From: Cynocephalus volans
Taxonomy: Eukaryota; Chordata; Mammalia; Dermoptera; Cynocephalidae
Reading direction: 5' to 3'
Assembly (NCBI RefSeq): GCF_027409185.1
Contig: NC_084467.1
Span: 87,738,501 to 87,802,500, forward strand
DNA: 64,000 nucleotides
Below, one piece after another: positions 45,385 to 57,649 of the stretch (positions within the stretch are counted from its first letter, which is position 1; every line of letters begins with the position of its first letter). The translations under genes and the position numbers were made by a program. The notes under the pieces are model-generated. The model saw nothing but the letters and a program-made list of their open reading frames with translations, was not told the DNA's origin and searched no databases.

Positions 45385-45490
45385 GTCAAGAGTAGGGATG
45401 GAGGTAGGTTGCAAATTTTAGTGGAGTGATGAGGGTGGGCTTCACAGAGAAGATGATGTTTGAGCACCGATGTGAAGGAGGTGGGCTCTG
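45385..45490 (-). mobile_element. L2 LINE fragment, weak
   Basis: gtgggcttcacagagaagat and gatgtttgagcaccgatgtg resemble the reverse complement of the L2 'tcagctcaaatgtcacctcctcagagaggcc' region. It is short and diverged. Confidence 0.4.
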
Positions 45491-48183
45491 ACCAAAGTTA
45501 GACAACAGTATAATCACAAGCACAAGCACCTGCCTAGGATTGCTTCCATTTGGAAAGGAGCCACATAAAGTCTTGACACTGGAATTTGAGCAACAGAGCC
45601 AGATTTGCCGGCCAAAGCTGCTCATAACGCAAAAAATAAAAATAAGGAGCTCTCATATTTCCCCATATCCACTCCCTGTTTCTTTCCACTCCCAAAGAAT
45701 ATTTTCTTGACTTGTAAATATAGGAATTTAGGAGGCAGGAAATTCTTTGCATAAGACAGAAATTTCCCAAGTACAAAGACCAATATTAAGGCAATCACAT
45801 AACACAGATGGGTTCTAGTTGTTTCTTTAGCATGGGTTCCCTGTCACTGGGCACTCTACCTCATCTCAGTCTCTTTCTGTCAGAATCTAAAATCTTCAAA
45901 TAGTCAATAAGATGAGAATGACCCCAAAGCAGGACTTGCTGCCTAATTCGTGGGGCCCAGTATAAAATGAAAATGTAGAGATCCTTGTTCAGAAAGCTTT
46001 CAAAATAGCAAGACGGTGACATAAGAGTATTAAACCAAGTGCTGGGCCCTTCTGAGCATGATGACCTGCATGAGTTCACAGGTCACATGCCCAAGAAGCC
46101 AGCCCTGTTTCTGTATTCCAGGGCAGCCATATATATTTTGCCCTATTTATTCTATCTGCACCAATGAGAGAGTGAAAACAAGAGCAAGCTAGCCTGGATC
46201 TTGACCAAAGGTGCACTTGAATGTGAGTTTAGATCATTGTATTAGTTAGAACTCTATGGACTTCTTAAAGTGCTAATGGCTGAAAAAATGAATCATGCAC
46301 CATTGTTAACCAACATACCTCATGGTTAACACATAGTTAAAGCAGGAATAACTTCTAACTCATCATGAGCATCCAAAGACATTCGCCCAAAGATGGTACA
46401 TGAAGATGTAGCAATCTCCTAAATAAATAAGCCCTGTGCCAGAATATTCAAACAATAAAGCCTCCACACAGCTTTCCACAGTGCTGTACCAAGATTACAT
46501 GTTTCTTCCAGAGAGGGAAAGTTTTCTTTAAACAAATGTGGTATGCCACATTTCTCTGCCAAACATAATAGCCCACCCATAAACCATGTTATGAGGTGTA
46601 ATAATTGCGAATAGTTCATTAAGGAAACTGCTTTTTGATAACAGGAAGATTTTTCCAATATGCTACAGAATGATAATGCTACCTTGCTAAGTCCTCTACT
46701 GACAAGGATCCCCATGAACTTTCTCAACATTACTCGAGGTCAAAAGGAAAAGCTGCTTCTTTAGAAAACTGTTAACTAAAACAAGAACTGAAGCTTCTTC
46801 AGTCTAACTAGAGTTCAAATAACAGCAGCACATTGCAGTTGCTAAAACTGAAACAGGACTTCCACTTCTTCCTCCTCAGTCTCAAACAACCTAGCCTCTC
46901 TTAAAGTAAAATAAGAATACTTTAATTTATTTAAATGCAGTGATGTCATTTTGGGAATTGATTATGTGAAAATTCACTGCCTTAACAAGTTCCCTCACCC
47001 AGAACCCTGTGGGATACATACTTTCCTAAAACATCACTGAAGTAGTTTGAGTGAGATCTGTACTTACAGTTTTTACGTAAAACTCTAGGGACTGAGAAGA
47101 TTCAGTCAAGCCACATAAGACATAGAACTAAGTTATCCTCTGAAAGTCTGAATGGAAATCAAAACTGGCTACTGTAGGTTGTCTTCACTCTGTTGATTCT
47201 TTCCTCTGTTGTGCAGAAGCTTTTAAGTTTGATATAATACCATTTGTTTAGTTTTATTTTGTTGCCTGTGCTTTTGAGGTCTTATCCACAAAGTTTTTCC
47301 CCAGTCCTACATCTTGAAGTGTTTCCCCTATGTTTTCTTCCAGAAGTTTTATAGACTCAGGTCTAATGTTTAAGTCATTTTGAGTTGATTTTAGTACACG
47401 GTGAGAGGTACAGTTCTAGTTTCATACTTCTACATGTGGATATCCAATTTTCATAGCACAATTTATTAAAGAGGCTGTCCTTTCCCTAATGCATGTTCTT
47501 GGCACCTTGGTGAAAAATCAGTTGGCTGTAAGTACATGGATTGATTTCTGGGTTCTCTATTCTGTTCCATTTGTCCATGTGTCTGTTTTTATGCCAGTAC
47601 CATGCTGTTTTGGCTACTAGCACTTTGTAGTATAATTTGAAGTAAAGTAAGTGTAATATCTCCAGCTTTATGTTTTTTGCTCAGGATCACATTGGGTATT
47701 GGAGGTCTTTTGTTGTTCCTTATGAATGTTAGGATTGTTTTTTCTATTTCTGTGAAGAATGTCATGGGTATTTTGATGGGGATTGCACTGAATCTGTAGA
47801 TCTCCTTGGATGGTACGGTCATTTTCACAACATTGCGTCTTCCAATCCATGAACATGGAACATCTTTCCATCTTTTTTGTGTCCTCTTTAATTTCTTTCA
47901 GCAGTATTTTGAAGTTTTCATTGCAGAGATCTTTCACCTCCTTAGCTAAATTTATTCCCAGGTATTTTATTTTTTTTGGTAGCTATTGTGAATAGGCTTT
48001 CTTTATTGATTTCTTTTTCTGCTAGCTCATTGTTGGTGTATAAAAACACTACTGATTTTTGTGTATTGATTTTGTATCCTGCAACTTCACTGAATTCATT
48101 TCTCAGGTCTAAGTTAATTCAGATTATATTGTTGTTAGAATATCACATAGTGAGAATAAGTTTAATTGTAGGAATCATGAGTT

Positions 48184-48477
48184 TTAGCATTGTAGAAGAT
48201 TGAGGTTTTGTATGGAGTCTAGGCCACAGGTGTTAGAGACGATTATTAGAAGTGCTAAAGCCACAGCCTCGCAGGCTGTGAAGACTAGAAGGATAATGGG
48301 GAGGGTGTAGGATAGGCTTAAGTGTATATTTAGGAATAGGAGAGTGCCTAGGATGAATAGGGATAGCATCAAGCTTTCTAGGCATAGGAGTGAGGATATA
48401 AGGTGGGATCGATATATTAGTAGTCCTACGAAGGATGTGGTATATGCTAGGATAATGTTGATGTAAACTGAAGGCAT
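48184..48477 (-). pseudogene. ND4L: ND4L pseudogene (97 codons, still open)
   Basis: The mitochondrial ND4L gene encodes a small hydrophobic subunit of respiratory complex I. The copy begins ATG at 48475-48477 and reads [18 protein letters not shown]..., with the conserved YRSHL, SSLLCLE, ACEA and NLNLLQC segments. It is one codon shorter than the usual 98, losing a residue just after ACEA, a gap I would not expect in a functional copy. ND4L lacks Trp, so no mitochondrial tga codon breaks the frame under the nuclear code, which explains the survival of an open frame. It is a nuclear copy without mitochondrial context or a targeting signal, so not a working gene. Confidence 0.93.
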
Positions 48478-48479
48478 TT

Positions 48480-48544
48480 TAGTAGTTATGAAATGTCGTA
48501 ATTTAATGGGTTGAAACCAATTGCTTTGATTAAACTAACTACTA
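48480..48544 (-). pseudogene. Mitochondrial tRNA-Arg pseudogene in the NUMT
   Basis: 65 nt between the ND3 and ND4L remnants. The acceptor stem is still perfect (tagtagt pairing with actacta). The anticodon loop reads tttcaac where tttcgac (anticodon TCG) is usual, so the anticodon appears to have mutated. It is not a nuclear tRNA gene; no A or B box is implied. Confidence 0.85.
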
Positions 48545-49562
48545 TATTCAGGTCACTCTAGGCCTTTTTAGGCTCATTCGTAGGCTAGGTCCAGTGCTAG
48601 GACGAGGATTAGGACAAGCGTTATGATGAGTATTAGTTTGAGGCTGTTTGTTTGGGTGGCTCATGGGAGAGGTAGTAGGAGGGCAATTTTTAGGTCTAAT
48701 AGAAGGAATGTGATGGCTACTGAGAAAAATTTTATGGAGAATGGTAGGCAGGCAGAATGAGTTTTTTGAGGTCTAAGAGGTTTTTGGTAGAGTTTTTAGG
48801 TTTTTCTATACGTAGGAACATGTCATCTGCAAACAAGGACAATTTGACTTCATTCAACAAGGGATTGATACCCAGAATATACAAGGAACTCAAACAATTT
48901 GACAGGAAAAAAACCAAATAATCTGATTTAAAAATGGGTAAAGGAGCTGAATAGACATTTCTCAAAGGAAGACATACAAGTGGCCAACAGGTACATGAAA
49001 AAATGCTCAGTATGACTAATCATCATGGAAATGCAAATCAAAACCACAGTGAGGTATCATCTCACCCCAGTTGGACTGGCTATTACCAAAAAGACAGAGA
49101 ATAAAAAATGCTGGTGAAGATGCAGAGAAAGGGGAACTCTCCTACTCTGTTGGTGGGACTCAAAATTAGTACAGCCATTATAGAAGACATTATGGAGGTT
49201 CCTCAAACAACTACAAATTTAACTAATATACTGTCCAGCAATCTCACTACTGTTATATACCCAAAGGTATGGAAATCATCATGTTGAAGGGAGACCTGCA
49301 CTCCCACGTTCATTGCAGCTCTATTTACAATAGCCAAGACATGGAACCAACCTAAATGTCCATCAATAGATGACTGGATAAGGAAAATGTGGTATATATA
49401 CATAATGGAATACTACCCAGCCATAAAAAGAATGAAATTATGCCATTTGCTGCAGCATGGATGAGCTTGGAGAAAATTATATTAAGTGAAGTAAGCCAGA
49501 CACAGAAAGAGAAATAACTACATGTTCTCACTCATAAGGGGGAACTAAAAAATAAATGAAAG

Positions 49563-49680
49563 GAGGGAAGGAAGGAAGGAAGGAAGGAAGGAAGGAAGGA
49601 AGGAAGGAAGGAAGGAAGGAAGGAAGGAAGGAAGGAAGGAAGGAAGGAAGGAAGGAAGGATGGAAGGAAGGAAGGAAGAG
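49563..49680. repeat. GGAA tetranucleotide microsatellite
   Basis: About 28 GGAA units on the + strand with one interruption (tgga, about 49661), inside the L1 3'UTR. Confidence 0.97.
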
Positions 49681-50099
49681 CAATCACAATAATACATTAA
49701 ACTTTCAGAAGGAAAGCTCAGAACTGTAGTTACTCGAGGTGTGAGAGAGGGAGGGAAGGGAAGTTGGCAAGAAACTGATTAAAGTACACAAAGAATGATT
49801 ATGTTTTGTAATGATGAATATGCTAATTATCCTGATTTGATCATCACACATTGCACACAGGTATTTATATTCAACTCTGTACCTCACGAATATGTATAAT
49901 CAATTATGTTTCAAAAAAAAACTTGCTTCTGTCTTAAGTACCAAGTTTTCAGTATGTAACTGTATCAGTGATTGACACAGGATAATGTGACATAGCAAAA
50001 TGAGCTACCACAGCTATTCCTAATCAATCTATGCTAACAAATCGAGAATATAAGGGACATCTCTTAAGCAAAAGAATTCTGAGATTACTGACAATAATA

Positions 50100-50305
50100 A
50101 CAACACCCACTCTTATATAGGATGTAGGCTTAAAAAAACATAAAAACTTTCACGTCCATCATCTCATTTGTACAAACAGTCCTATGAATATTTTCAAATC
50201 AGTTGTTACCATTCCTGTTTTATAGGTGGAAAAACTAAGGCCAAGAAAATTTAAAGGATTAGTTGAATGGTGGAACTCGAATCCATTCTTCTGCTTGTCA
50301 AATTC
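50100..50305 (-). mobile_element. MIR SINE
   Basis: Reverse-complement MIR: aaaactttcacgtccatcat, attcctgttttataggtgga, aaaactaaggccaagaaaat, and gaatggtggaactcgaatcc. Confidence 0.8.
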
Positions 50306-51473
50306 CCTGACCACAATATCACAATAAATTCTTATAAATATCAAATCCACAACCCTCATCCCTGTTCGCTTAACCACATTTTCTAGCCCAAAATGGTCCT
50401 CCACCCCTGCAGTCTCCTCCCACCTTCCCAGACCACCAGAAGTAGAAAAGAATGTGGTATCATTTCAGAAGCATTTGTTACTGTAGAGTGCTGGGGCGAA
50501 TTAAAGTCATTTTTTGGAGCATTCAATGTTCCAAAACGTAGTTACTTCCTCCACATTCCATTTTCATTGCAGTCTCTTCCCTCCAGCCAGGACTTTTTAA
50601 GGCAAAGGCATCTTTGCATGTTTCACAGTTCCCCCAACAATGAGCTCAGCACTGGAGCACCAAAAAGCTATCCTAAGTGAGTGAATGAATGGATGAACAA
50701 ATACAATTAAGCTGAGAAGGGAGGAAAGCTAATGACTGTCTTGCTCACTAACAGATTTTTTTTTCACTGAAGACCTGGCCAAGTTTACCATCCGTCATTT
50801 GATTATTCAGGGGCTTGCTGTGTGTTTGCTGTTCATCCTTCTTTTGTTTTGTTTTGTCACTATTCATTGGAACAAACAAGAAAGGATGGACAAAGGAATA
50901 AAGGAGTAGAACACAAACTAGATTCTACTTAGAGATTTGTCAGAATTTGTTGTAGGGTAAGGAAAGAAGTCACTAAAATTACTGAATAAAATGAGGTTTA
51001 GAAAATTTGCACTTTTATTATAATAAATAATAAAAATAAAATAAAATAAAAGAGTTTAAAAAGAAAAAAAAAGAAAATTCACACTTTTAAATTCACTCCA
51101 TAAGTAGCAGTGATAGACACATACAGTTCCCATTGTTAATTTAACTTAAGAATTAGGATATTTCAAAGCTAGATGCAGAAATAACCATAGGATCAGGAGA
51201 AAATTTAGAGATTTTTTTTGTCCACATTTTCATCCACTTTACACTATGCTCAAGCAGCTCGCCCAGCTGCTTCTTAAACACTTCCCACATCATGTGGATC
51301 AATACTCCCCAAGACACCCTATCCCTTTTGAGAATAGCTCAACCAGAATTTGGTTGCCTTTAACTTCCACCCAATCATCATTACTCTTGCCACTGAAGCT
51401 ATACAGACTCATTTTCTGGATTTTGATTATTCCTCATATTACAGGCTCATTTTAGATACTCTCTAAATGTCAG
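50306..51473 (+). other. PALMD: Intron 1 sequence without recognised repeats
   Basis: A-rich simple sequence at 51020-51080; otherwise nothing recognised. Frames of 69-95 codons (50393, 51246) lack support. Confidence 0.4.
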
Positions 51474-51856
51474 TGTATTAGTTCACTTTCTGTTGCTTAT
51501 AATAGAATTCCTGAAACTGAATAATTTATAAGAAAACAAGATTTACATCTTACAGTTTTGGAGGCTGGGAAGTCCATGGCCCAGGGGGACACATCTGGTG
51601 AGGGCCTTCTTGGTGGGGACTCACTACAGAGTACCCTTGGTGAGAAAGGCAAACACTCTCTCATGTGCTCTCCTTATAAAGTCACCAGTCCACCCATGAC
51701 AGCTCATTACTCCTCATAGTCCTCATGATCCAATCCCCTCTTAAAGGCCCCTCCTTTCAAATACCATAATCATATTTTCCACCCTCTTAACACAGTTACA
51801 ATGAGGACCAAGTTTCCAACATATGAACTTTTGGAGGACACATTCAATCTATAGAA
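51474..51856 (-). mobile_element. Solo LTR, MaLR-like, with 5-bp duplication
   Basis: Starts tgtattag and ends ctatagaa (terminal CA decayed to AA). It is flanked by gtcag at 51469-51473 and 51857-51861. It is the same family as 9928-10334, with shared ctcaccagatgtgtcc, tttataaggagagcac and attataagcaacagaaa blocks read on the minus strand. Confidence 0.85.
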
Positions 51857-52904
51857 GTCAGTATCACTTTTAAAAGTTGGTGCTGACAGTCGAGCAGAAC
51901 TCTGACCAGTCCAGAGCCCCTCGGTGCTATAACATTAGGGAATTGTATTTCTACTGACATGTTTTGGAAGCAGTAAAAAGTATCACCTTGGAGTTATAGA
52001 AAATTAGATTCAACACAAGTTCTAGCACTGGACCAATCCTATAACTTGAGAAAGTTGAACTTTCTAGTGCTCAGCTTCAGTGTCTCTAAAGTTAGGAGTA
52101 AGACTTAATTTGAAAGTTCAGTATAGTAATCAGATACACAATGAATATATAGAAATCAATAGCTTTCTGAAAATGAGAAAATATTATGTGAAAATACCCC
52201 ATTCCTAATAGCTACAAAATAAAAAAATATTAAAACCTAAAAATAATCCTAGTAAAAGGAAATATGATGGATTTATATGAAGAAATTTTTATACTCTTAA
52301 TACCTACTAAGGAAATGTGCAGGATTTATATAATTAAACTTTACTAAGTGGCATAATTTATGTGACTGGAGAGGCAAACCATTCCTGGGATGTAGTTTGA
52401 ATACATAAAAGCTATCACATACTTCCAAATTTATCTTAAATGTAATGCAATTTCAATCAAAATCTCTAAGGAGGCATTCTTATTCGCTGCTAGTGAAAGC
52501 ATAAAATTGCTAAAACGGGACAATTTGGCAACTAGTATAAGAAAATTCAAAGACTGTTTTATCCTTTGACCTAGAATTTCATCACAAAGAACTTATACTA
52601 AAAAAAATGTGAGATGCACACAAAGATGGACATCCTAAGATGGTCATAACATAACAGTCATTTCTTATAGTACAAAAGTGGAAGCAAACTCAATGTCTAA
52701 AAGTAGAGATTAGCTGAATAAATTGTGTATGTGTGTGTGCGCATAACAGAATAGATGCACTGTTAAAAAAAACTCAGAAGACTGTTTAATAACACGATAC
52801 ATCATTGTGTTTATATTAAAAGAAATGTTGTATTACTAAATATGTAAAAAAAGAATCCCAGTTTTATATAAACTATGATATATCATGCAACTAACCACAT
52901 ATTA

Positions 52905-53215
52905 TGTATAGTAATTCCCCCTTATTCACTGGGGATATGTTCTGAGACCCCCAGAGAATGCTTGATCATGGATAGTACCAAACCCTACGTATACTATGGT
53001 TTTTCCTAAACATACATATCTATGATAAAGTTTAATTTATATATTAGGCACAGTAAGAGTTAAACAATACATAATAATAAAATAGAACTATTATAATAAT
53101 ATACTGCAATATGAGTTATGAGAATGTGGTCTCTCTCTCTTTCAAAATACTGTAACCACTTGTAACAAGCTGCAGAAAGGAAACTGCAGATGAGGGGGGA
53201 CTACTCTATAACAGT
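52905..53215 (+). mobile_element. Tigger-type DNA transposon remnant
   Basis: Recognisable body: gttctgagacccccagagaa, ccaaaccctacgtatactat, and taaagtttaatttatatatt then aggcacagtaagagtt. The ends are related inverted repeats (taattcccccttattcac and, reversed, agtccccccctcatctgc) next to TA. It is non-autonomous. Confidence 0.8.
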
Positions 53216-55169
53216 ATCAATCTCTGATTATTTCTGGATAGTGATCATGCTACTAAAAGCAACTATTTTAATTTCATCAAGATGTGTACTTTTCTGTTTG
53301 TTTATCGGCTGGTTGGTTGGTCAGTTGTTTTTTATTTGGTGGGGAGTGAGGAAAGATAAGGAATTAGTTGGGTTTTCAATTTTGTTTCTATTGGAATTTA
53401 ATAAAATGATTCCAAAGCCCACCTGGAAAAATAAATTACTGCTATTAATCAAGGCATTTTTGATAAGAGCAATGAAGGAAAACTTTCCTGATTAAATATT
53501 AGTTTACTTCATTGGTGCATAATCTAAACTATGTAGTATTGGTACCAAGATCAATAATTAGAGGAACTATACAAATAACCTGGAACCAGGTTCTAATATA
53601 CATTTTAAAAATTAGTAAATGATAAAAGTTACGTCCTAACTCAATAGGAGAGACTCCTTTGATAAAAATTCAGATAATTAGTTAAAAATTGGGGGGTGGG
53701 GGGGAATGTATCACTATAAATAAAAATAAATTTACCTGGATTAAAGAGTTACATTTTTTAAAAATCTTTAGAAAACTGGAAGAAAACATGGATGAATAAT
53801 TACTGGACCTCAGATAATAAAAAATATTAAAAACATGAAAGCAATAGAAAAAACACTTTCAGAACTGCTTAAGACACCATAAATTAAAGGCAAATACAAA
53901 AAGTATTTACATCCAATATTGCAAACAAAAGGTTACTATCTCTAATTCAAAGAGCTCTTACAAATTGATAAGTAAATGATTAATAAGCTTCACAGAAAAA
54001 TGGGTTGACTTCACAAACAGGCAATTTTAAAAGAAAACATTAATAAAAAATAGCCAAAAAAATTAAGAATAATATTTGCCCACAGTAATTTCAGAAATCT
54101 CATTAAATGTCATAGGACATCAATGATATACTATGTTGTCCTACTCAAATTACTATTTCGTAATTGTAATATTCATAATTAGTAAGGGTGAAGTGATGGA
54201 CTCTGTATGTGGAAATGTTAAGTTAAAACAACTTTTCATTAAAGTGTTTTAGCAATCTGTATGAAGAATTTTTAATATATCCATACCCCTTGTCTTGGTA
54301 ACTAACTTCTAAGAACCTATCCTAAGGAAATAATCAGAGAAAAATGGTCCAAAATGTACATACAACTAACTCCATCACACAATTACTTATGCCAGCAAAA
54401 GATCCAAAACAACTAAAAGACAGAAAAGGGGAGAATGATTAAGCAAATTATGAAATTTTGAATAAAATTTAATATTTCTATTTTTGATAAAATTTAATTA
54501 CATGGGAAATGCTCATAACATAATATTAAGTGAAAAAGGTAGAACACAAAACTGTTTAAGAGTCTCCTTGTGTAGTTCGTGCATGTGTGTTTGTATAAGC
54601 ATGTATACCTGTGGTTTGGGTGTATTGAAAAAACATTCAAATAAAATGCACCAAATTGTTGACAGTAGTTCTTTCTATTTTTCTTCAAGGTTGTCTGGAT
54701 TTTCCAAATATTCTGCAATTAGTATATCCTAGAAAGTTTCATAGTTTATACTTACTAATAAAATTAATCATTCGTTTACATCCATCATCCCTATCAGTCA
54801 AGGTTTTGAAATCTTGGTCATCTTTTATTGGATTAGTTTCCAAATCTGGCTGATGATCAAAGACAGCAGAAGCAGTTTTTAACGTAAAACTTCCAGCTCT
54901 CCCCCATTTCATCCTTGAAATTCTGATTCAGAAAGTTCCTTAAACATAAACATGTTTATGTCTATTTGTTTGTTGGACTTAGTTTTAGTTTTCTATTTAT
55001 GTTCTTACAGGGCACTGGTTTAAAAAAAAAACGTTAGGACAGTCACCTTTAAATAAATATTTCTTTCTGTTCTCATTTCCACAAATTTCCAAAAGACTTA
55101 AGTAATAAAATTTGTCAAAAACCATGCTAAAAATAAGACACACTGCATTCCCATCATCTAGATATCTTC

Positions 55170-55330
55170 ATTCCTCAGTTTCTTCACTTACATAATGAAA
55201 ATAAACATGGTCTCTACCTCACAGAGATTTGAGGAAGATTAAATAAATTGATACATTTACGTGCTTTGAGTAGTTCCTAACACATGAAAGGTTCTTAATA
55301 AATGTTAGCTATTACTACAACAATCATAAT
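55170..55330 (+). mobile_element. MIR SINE, 3' half
   Basis: Sense MIR end: ttcctcagtttcttcactta, ctacctcacagagatttgag, gaagattaaataaattgata, and aacacatgaaaggttcttaa then taaatgttagctattac. Confidence 0.9.
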
Positions 55331-55403
55331 CTTCATCATTTGCAGATCTTGAAATAATTAAGCAACAAGAAATAAAGAGAGTTTTACAAACTTTGTTTTT
55401 ATT

Positions 55404-55490
55404 TTTGTTGTTGTTTTTGGCAGCAGGCAGGTATGGGGATCTGAACCCTTGACCTTGGCGTTACAAGGCTGCACTCTAATGTTTTTAATA
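55404..55490 (-). mobile_element. tRNA-derived SINE, short (CYN-like)
   Basis: Read on the minus strand: gtgcagccttgtaacgccaa, then ggtcaagggttcagatcccc with a B-box-like centre, atacctgcc, and a T-rich (A-rich in sense) tail. It fits the tRNA-Ile-like 3' half of colugo SINEs. It is 5' truncated, and the flanking duplication is unclear. Confidence 0.7.
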
Positions 55491-56759
55491 ATCAAATGTT
55501 ACCTCCTAGACATTCCTTGTCTAAAAGCAATTCATTCTACAATTTTGCTAGGGATTAACCAATAAATTCACCAGTCTTTAAATACTCATAATTCACCTTT
55601 TTCCTTCTTCAAAAAATTGGGGCACTTGGAACTTCAGTCTTCTGATCTCTTTTCACTTAATCCAAGATTCCAAGAAGATTACTTAACAATATTTTTCTGT
55701 CACGTGTCTAAATTTTCATACTGCCTGAAATGAAGACTAGAGCAGCTCTCTCTTCAGTGCTGTATTTCCCCTTGGGCTCCAATTTCCCTTTAAGCGTATT
55801 CATTAAACCCTTTCCAGGATCAAGATTATTCTCCTTAATCAAAAATATGGAAACAAAATACTCGTAGGAGTAGAATAGTTCTGTTTTATCTCTGTCCTTT
55901 TAATATTACACTATGAATCTCAGAAGTAGTTTTATTGCCTTTTTGCTCTCAGCATAACACAGACACACACGCGTGTGTGTTTTTCATGCCCTGAAGTGTT
56001 TTTCATGTGCTTTATACCATCATATCACCCTGGATTTTTACATTATTTGCACTGTTACAAATAGGTGCCACCCTCTTAATCTTCATGCTTGGTTGCGTGA
56101 GCTCCTTGGAAAGCCCTTGGTGACATTAAACTACTTGGCTCGGTTTTGTTTATAGTCGCTCACTCTTCTTACCTGAGATTATTATTAATTGCATATACAT
56201 GTTCCATTTGTAAATTGCCCATGCCTCCTGATCTATTTCCCCTCTTGAAATGTTTACTTCTTTTTCAAGAATTTTTTAAATCTACTTTCATTGAAAAATT
56301 TCTAACTATTCCCAGGATTTTTTTCTAGGAATATTGTGTTAGCACATTCCTTTTTTTCAAGCTTGTCATTATTTGCATGTCACCAGCCAACTCTGCATTC
56401 TTGGTAGTATTTAAATCCAAATTAGCAGCTTCTACTATTGTTCTTTTCAGACTCCAAGCAATAAAATGTAAAAATAAAAATAAAAATATCAGCAAAGCTA
56501 GTCATAAAGTTATAAGACACTCAGGTTCTAGCAGAATGAAACTGAATGCATTTGACTAATTGAATTCTCTCATCACTACTCTAACTTGCCTCTTTCAATG
56601 TTTTTAATTGATTTAGGAAAACCACCTAGCCCCTCTTTCCGGTCAGGTAGTTTCTAGTATACTAGTAGGATGGTTTCTGTTTTTCTTTATTTTTATACTC
56701 ACCTAAATGCCCAAAACCACGCTTTTCCTTTCTTTTGTGGAGATACTGAAGAGAAGTAA

Positions 56760-56945
56760 GAAGAGCCGAGGACTGGAAATTAAGATCTGCTTACTAGTCT
56801 TGACTGCTACTAAATACCTTATTAAGCAAGTCACTTAACCTCTCAAGGTTCCAAACTCTTGCATGTAAAATGAAATACTTGGACCCTATGATCACTAAAT
56901 CTCTTACAGCTTGCAATATTATGACATAGTGATTGTTCTATCTTC
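56760..56945 (+). mobile_element. MIR-type SINE, diverged
   Basis: agccgaggactggaaattaa, taagcaagtcacttaacctc, and accctatgatcactaaatct suggest a MIR or MIR-related SINE. Confidence 0.6.
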
Positions 56946-57645
56946 TTGCTCCTCATAATTTGATTATTTGAAATAACACATGCCCACAGCTGATCTGCCC
57001 TACAATCAGTACAGGCCCACTCAGTGGAGACTGGTCAGGAATACAGAACTGCAGGGGGTGCAGTTTCCTGAAAAGACTCGGGCCCATACCAGAATATCCA
57101 CACAACCTAAGTGTTCCAGACCTCACAAGACCTGAAAGTGCTTACAAGGCCAACAATTACAACCTGACCTGCACAAAAAACCTTCCCCAGAAAATCAGTA
57201 GCAAAGCAGCAATTTAGCTCAACCATAGGGCTCAAATGCTGGCTCCCACAGGAAGTTCCCCCATTTTAGAAGTAACCAAAGGACAACAAATTAGTTCCAG
57301 TGCAGAATTTGAGTGTTGGGAATAGCAAATAATCCAACACAGAACTGAAAGAAAAAACAAAAAACCCACAGATCAGAGACAAAGTTCTGATATTAACCAG
57401 TAAAGGTCTAACACCATTAAGGAGCACCTATAGAACCTGGAAGGACCAGAAGCCCGTCGGACTCCCAGGCCAAGAGCCTCAGCCATGCCCCCTGAGGTCC
57501 ATGTCAACCACACCCCCTGATGTCCATACCCCTGATATCCATGTGCCATTCAATATTCCCTGTTGAGAATCTGACTTCATGCTGTTATTTTATTTCCTGC
57601 TACACCCTTATATAGTAACTTAGATTCCAGATTCGCTGTTCCAAA
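56946..57645 (+). other. PALMD: Intron 1 sequence, unassigned, with short imperfect repeats
   Basis: At about 57485-57555, three imperfect copies of a cccctgatgtccatg-type unit occur. Nothing else was recognised. Confidence 0.4.
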
Positions 57646-57649
57646 TAAT

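Larger units (their letters stand above)
48114..48760 (-). pseudogene. Nuclear mitochondrial insertion: ND3, tRNA-Arg, ND4L, ND4 5' end
   Basis: On the minus strand the order is the standard mitochondrial one: the last two thirds of ND3 (48758-48545), tRNA-Arg (48544-48480), ND4L (48477-48184) and the first about 25 codons of ND4 (48190-48114). ND4L and ND4 overlap by the usual few bases (atgctaa). It reads with the vertebrate mitochondrial code, for example tga as Trp in the ND4 and ND3 parts. ND3 has a premature TAA near its end (a Gln codon in other mammals). A 9-bp direct repeat, aggtctaag, flanks it at 48105-48113 and 48769-48777. The host L1 resumes on each side. Confidence 0.93.
47176..49917. 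mobile_element. Twin-primed (5'-inverted) LINE-1 hosting a NUMT
   Basis: The left arm (47176 to about 48855) is the reverse complement of L1 ORF2, from the reverse transcriptase FADD motif (about 48820-48845) to the C-terminal part. The right arm (about 48856-49917) is sense L1, from just downstream of that point to the 3'UTR and A-tail. Together they form the classic 5' inversion with about 60-80 bp lost at the junction. The flanks aaaactggctactgt (47161-47175) and aaaacttgcttctgt (49918-49932) match at 13 of 15 positions. A mitochondrial fragment (48114-48760) sits inside the left arm, and a GGAA repeat (49563-49680) lies in the 3'UTR. Confidence 0.9.

Noticed and set aside
46419-46730. 103-codon minus-strand frame in PALMD intron 1
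   Set aside because: No family recognised, no splice or promoter context, and a length that occurs by chance in AT-rich DNA.
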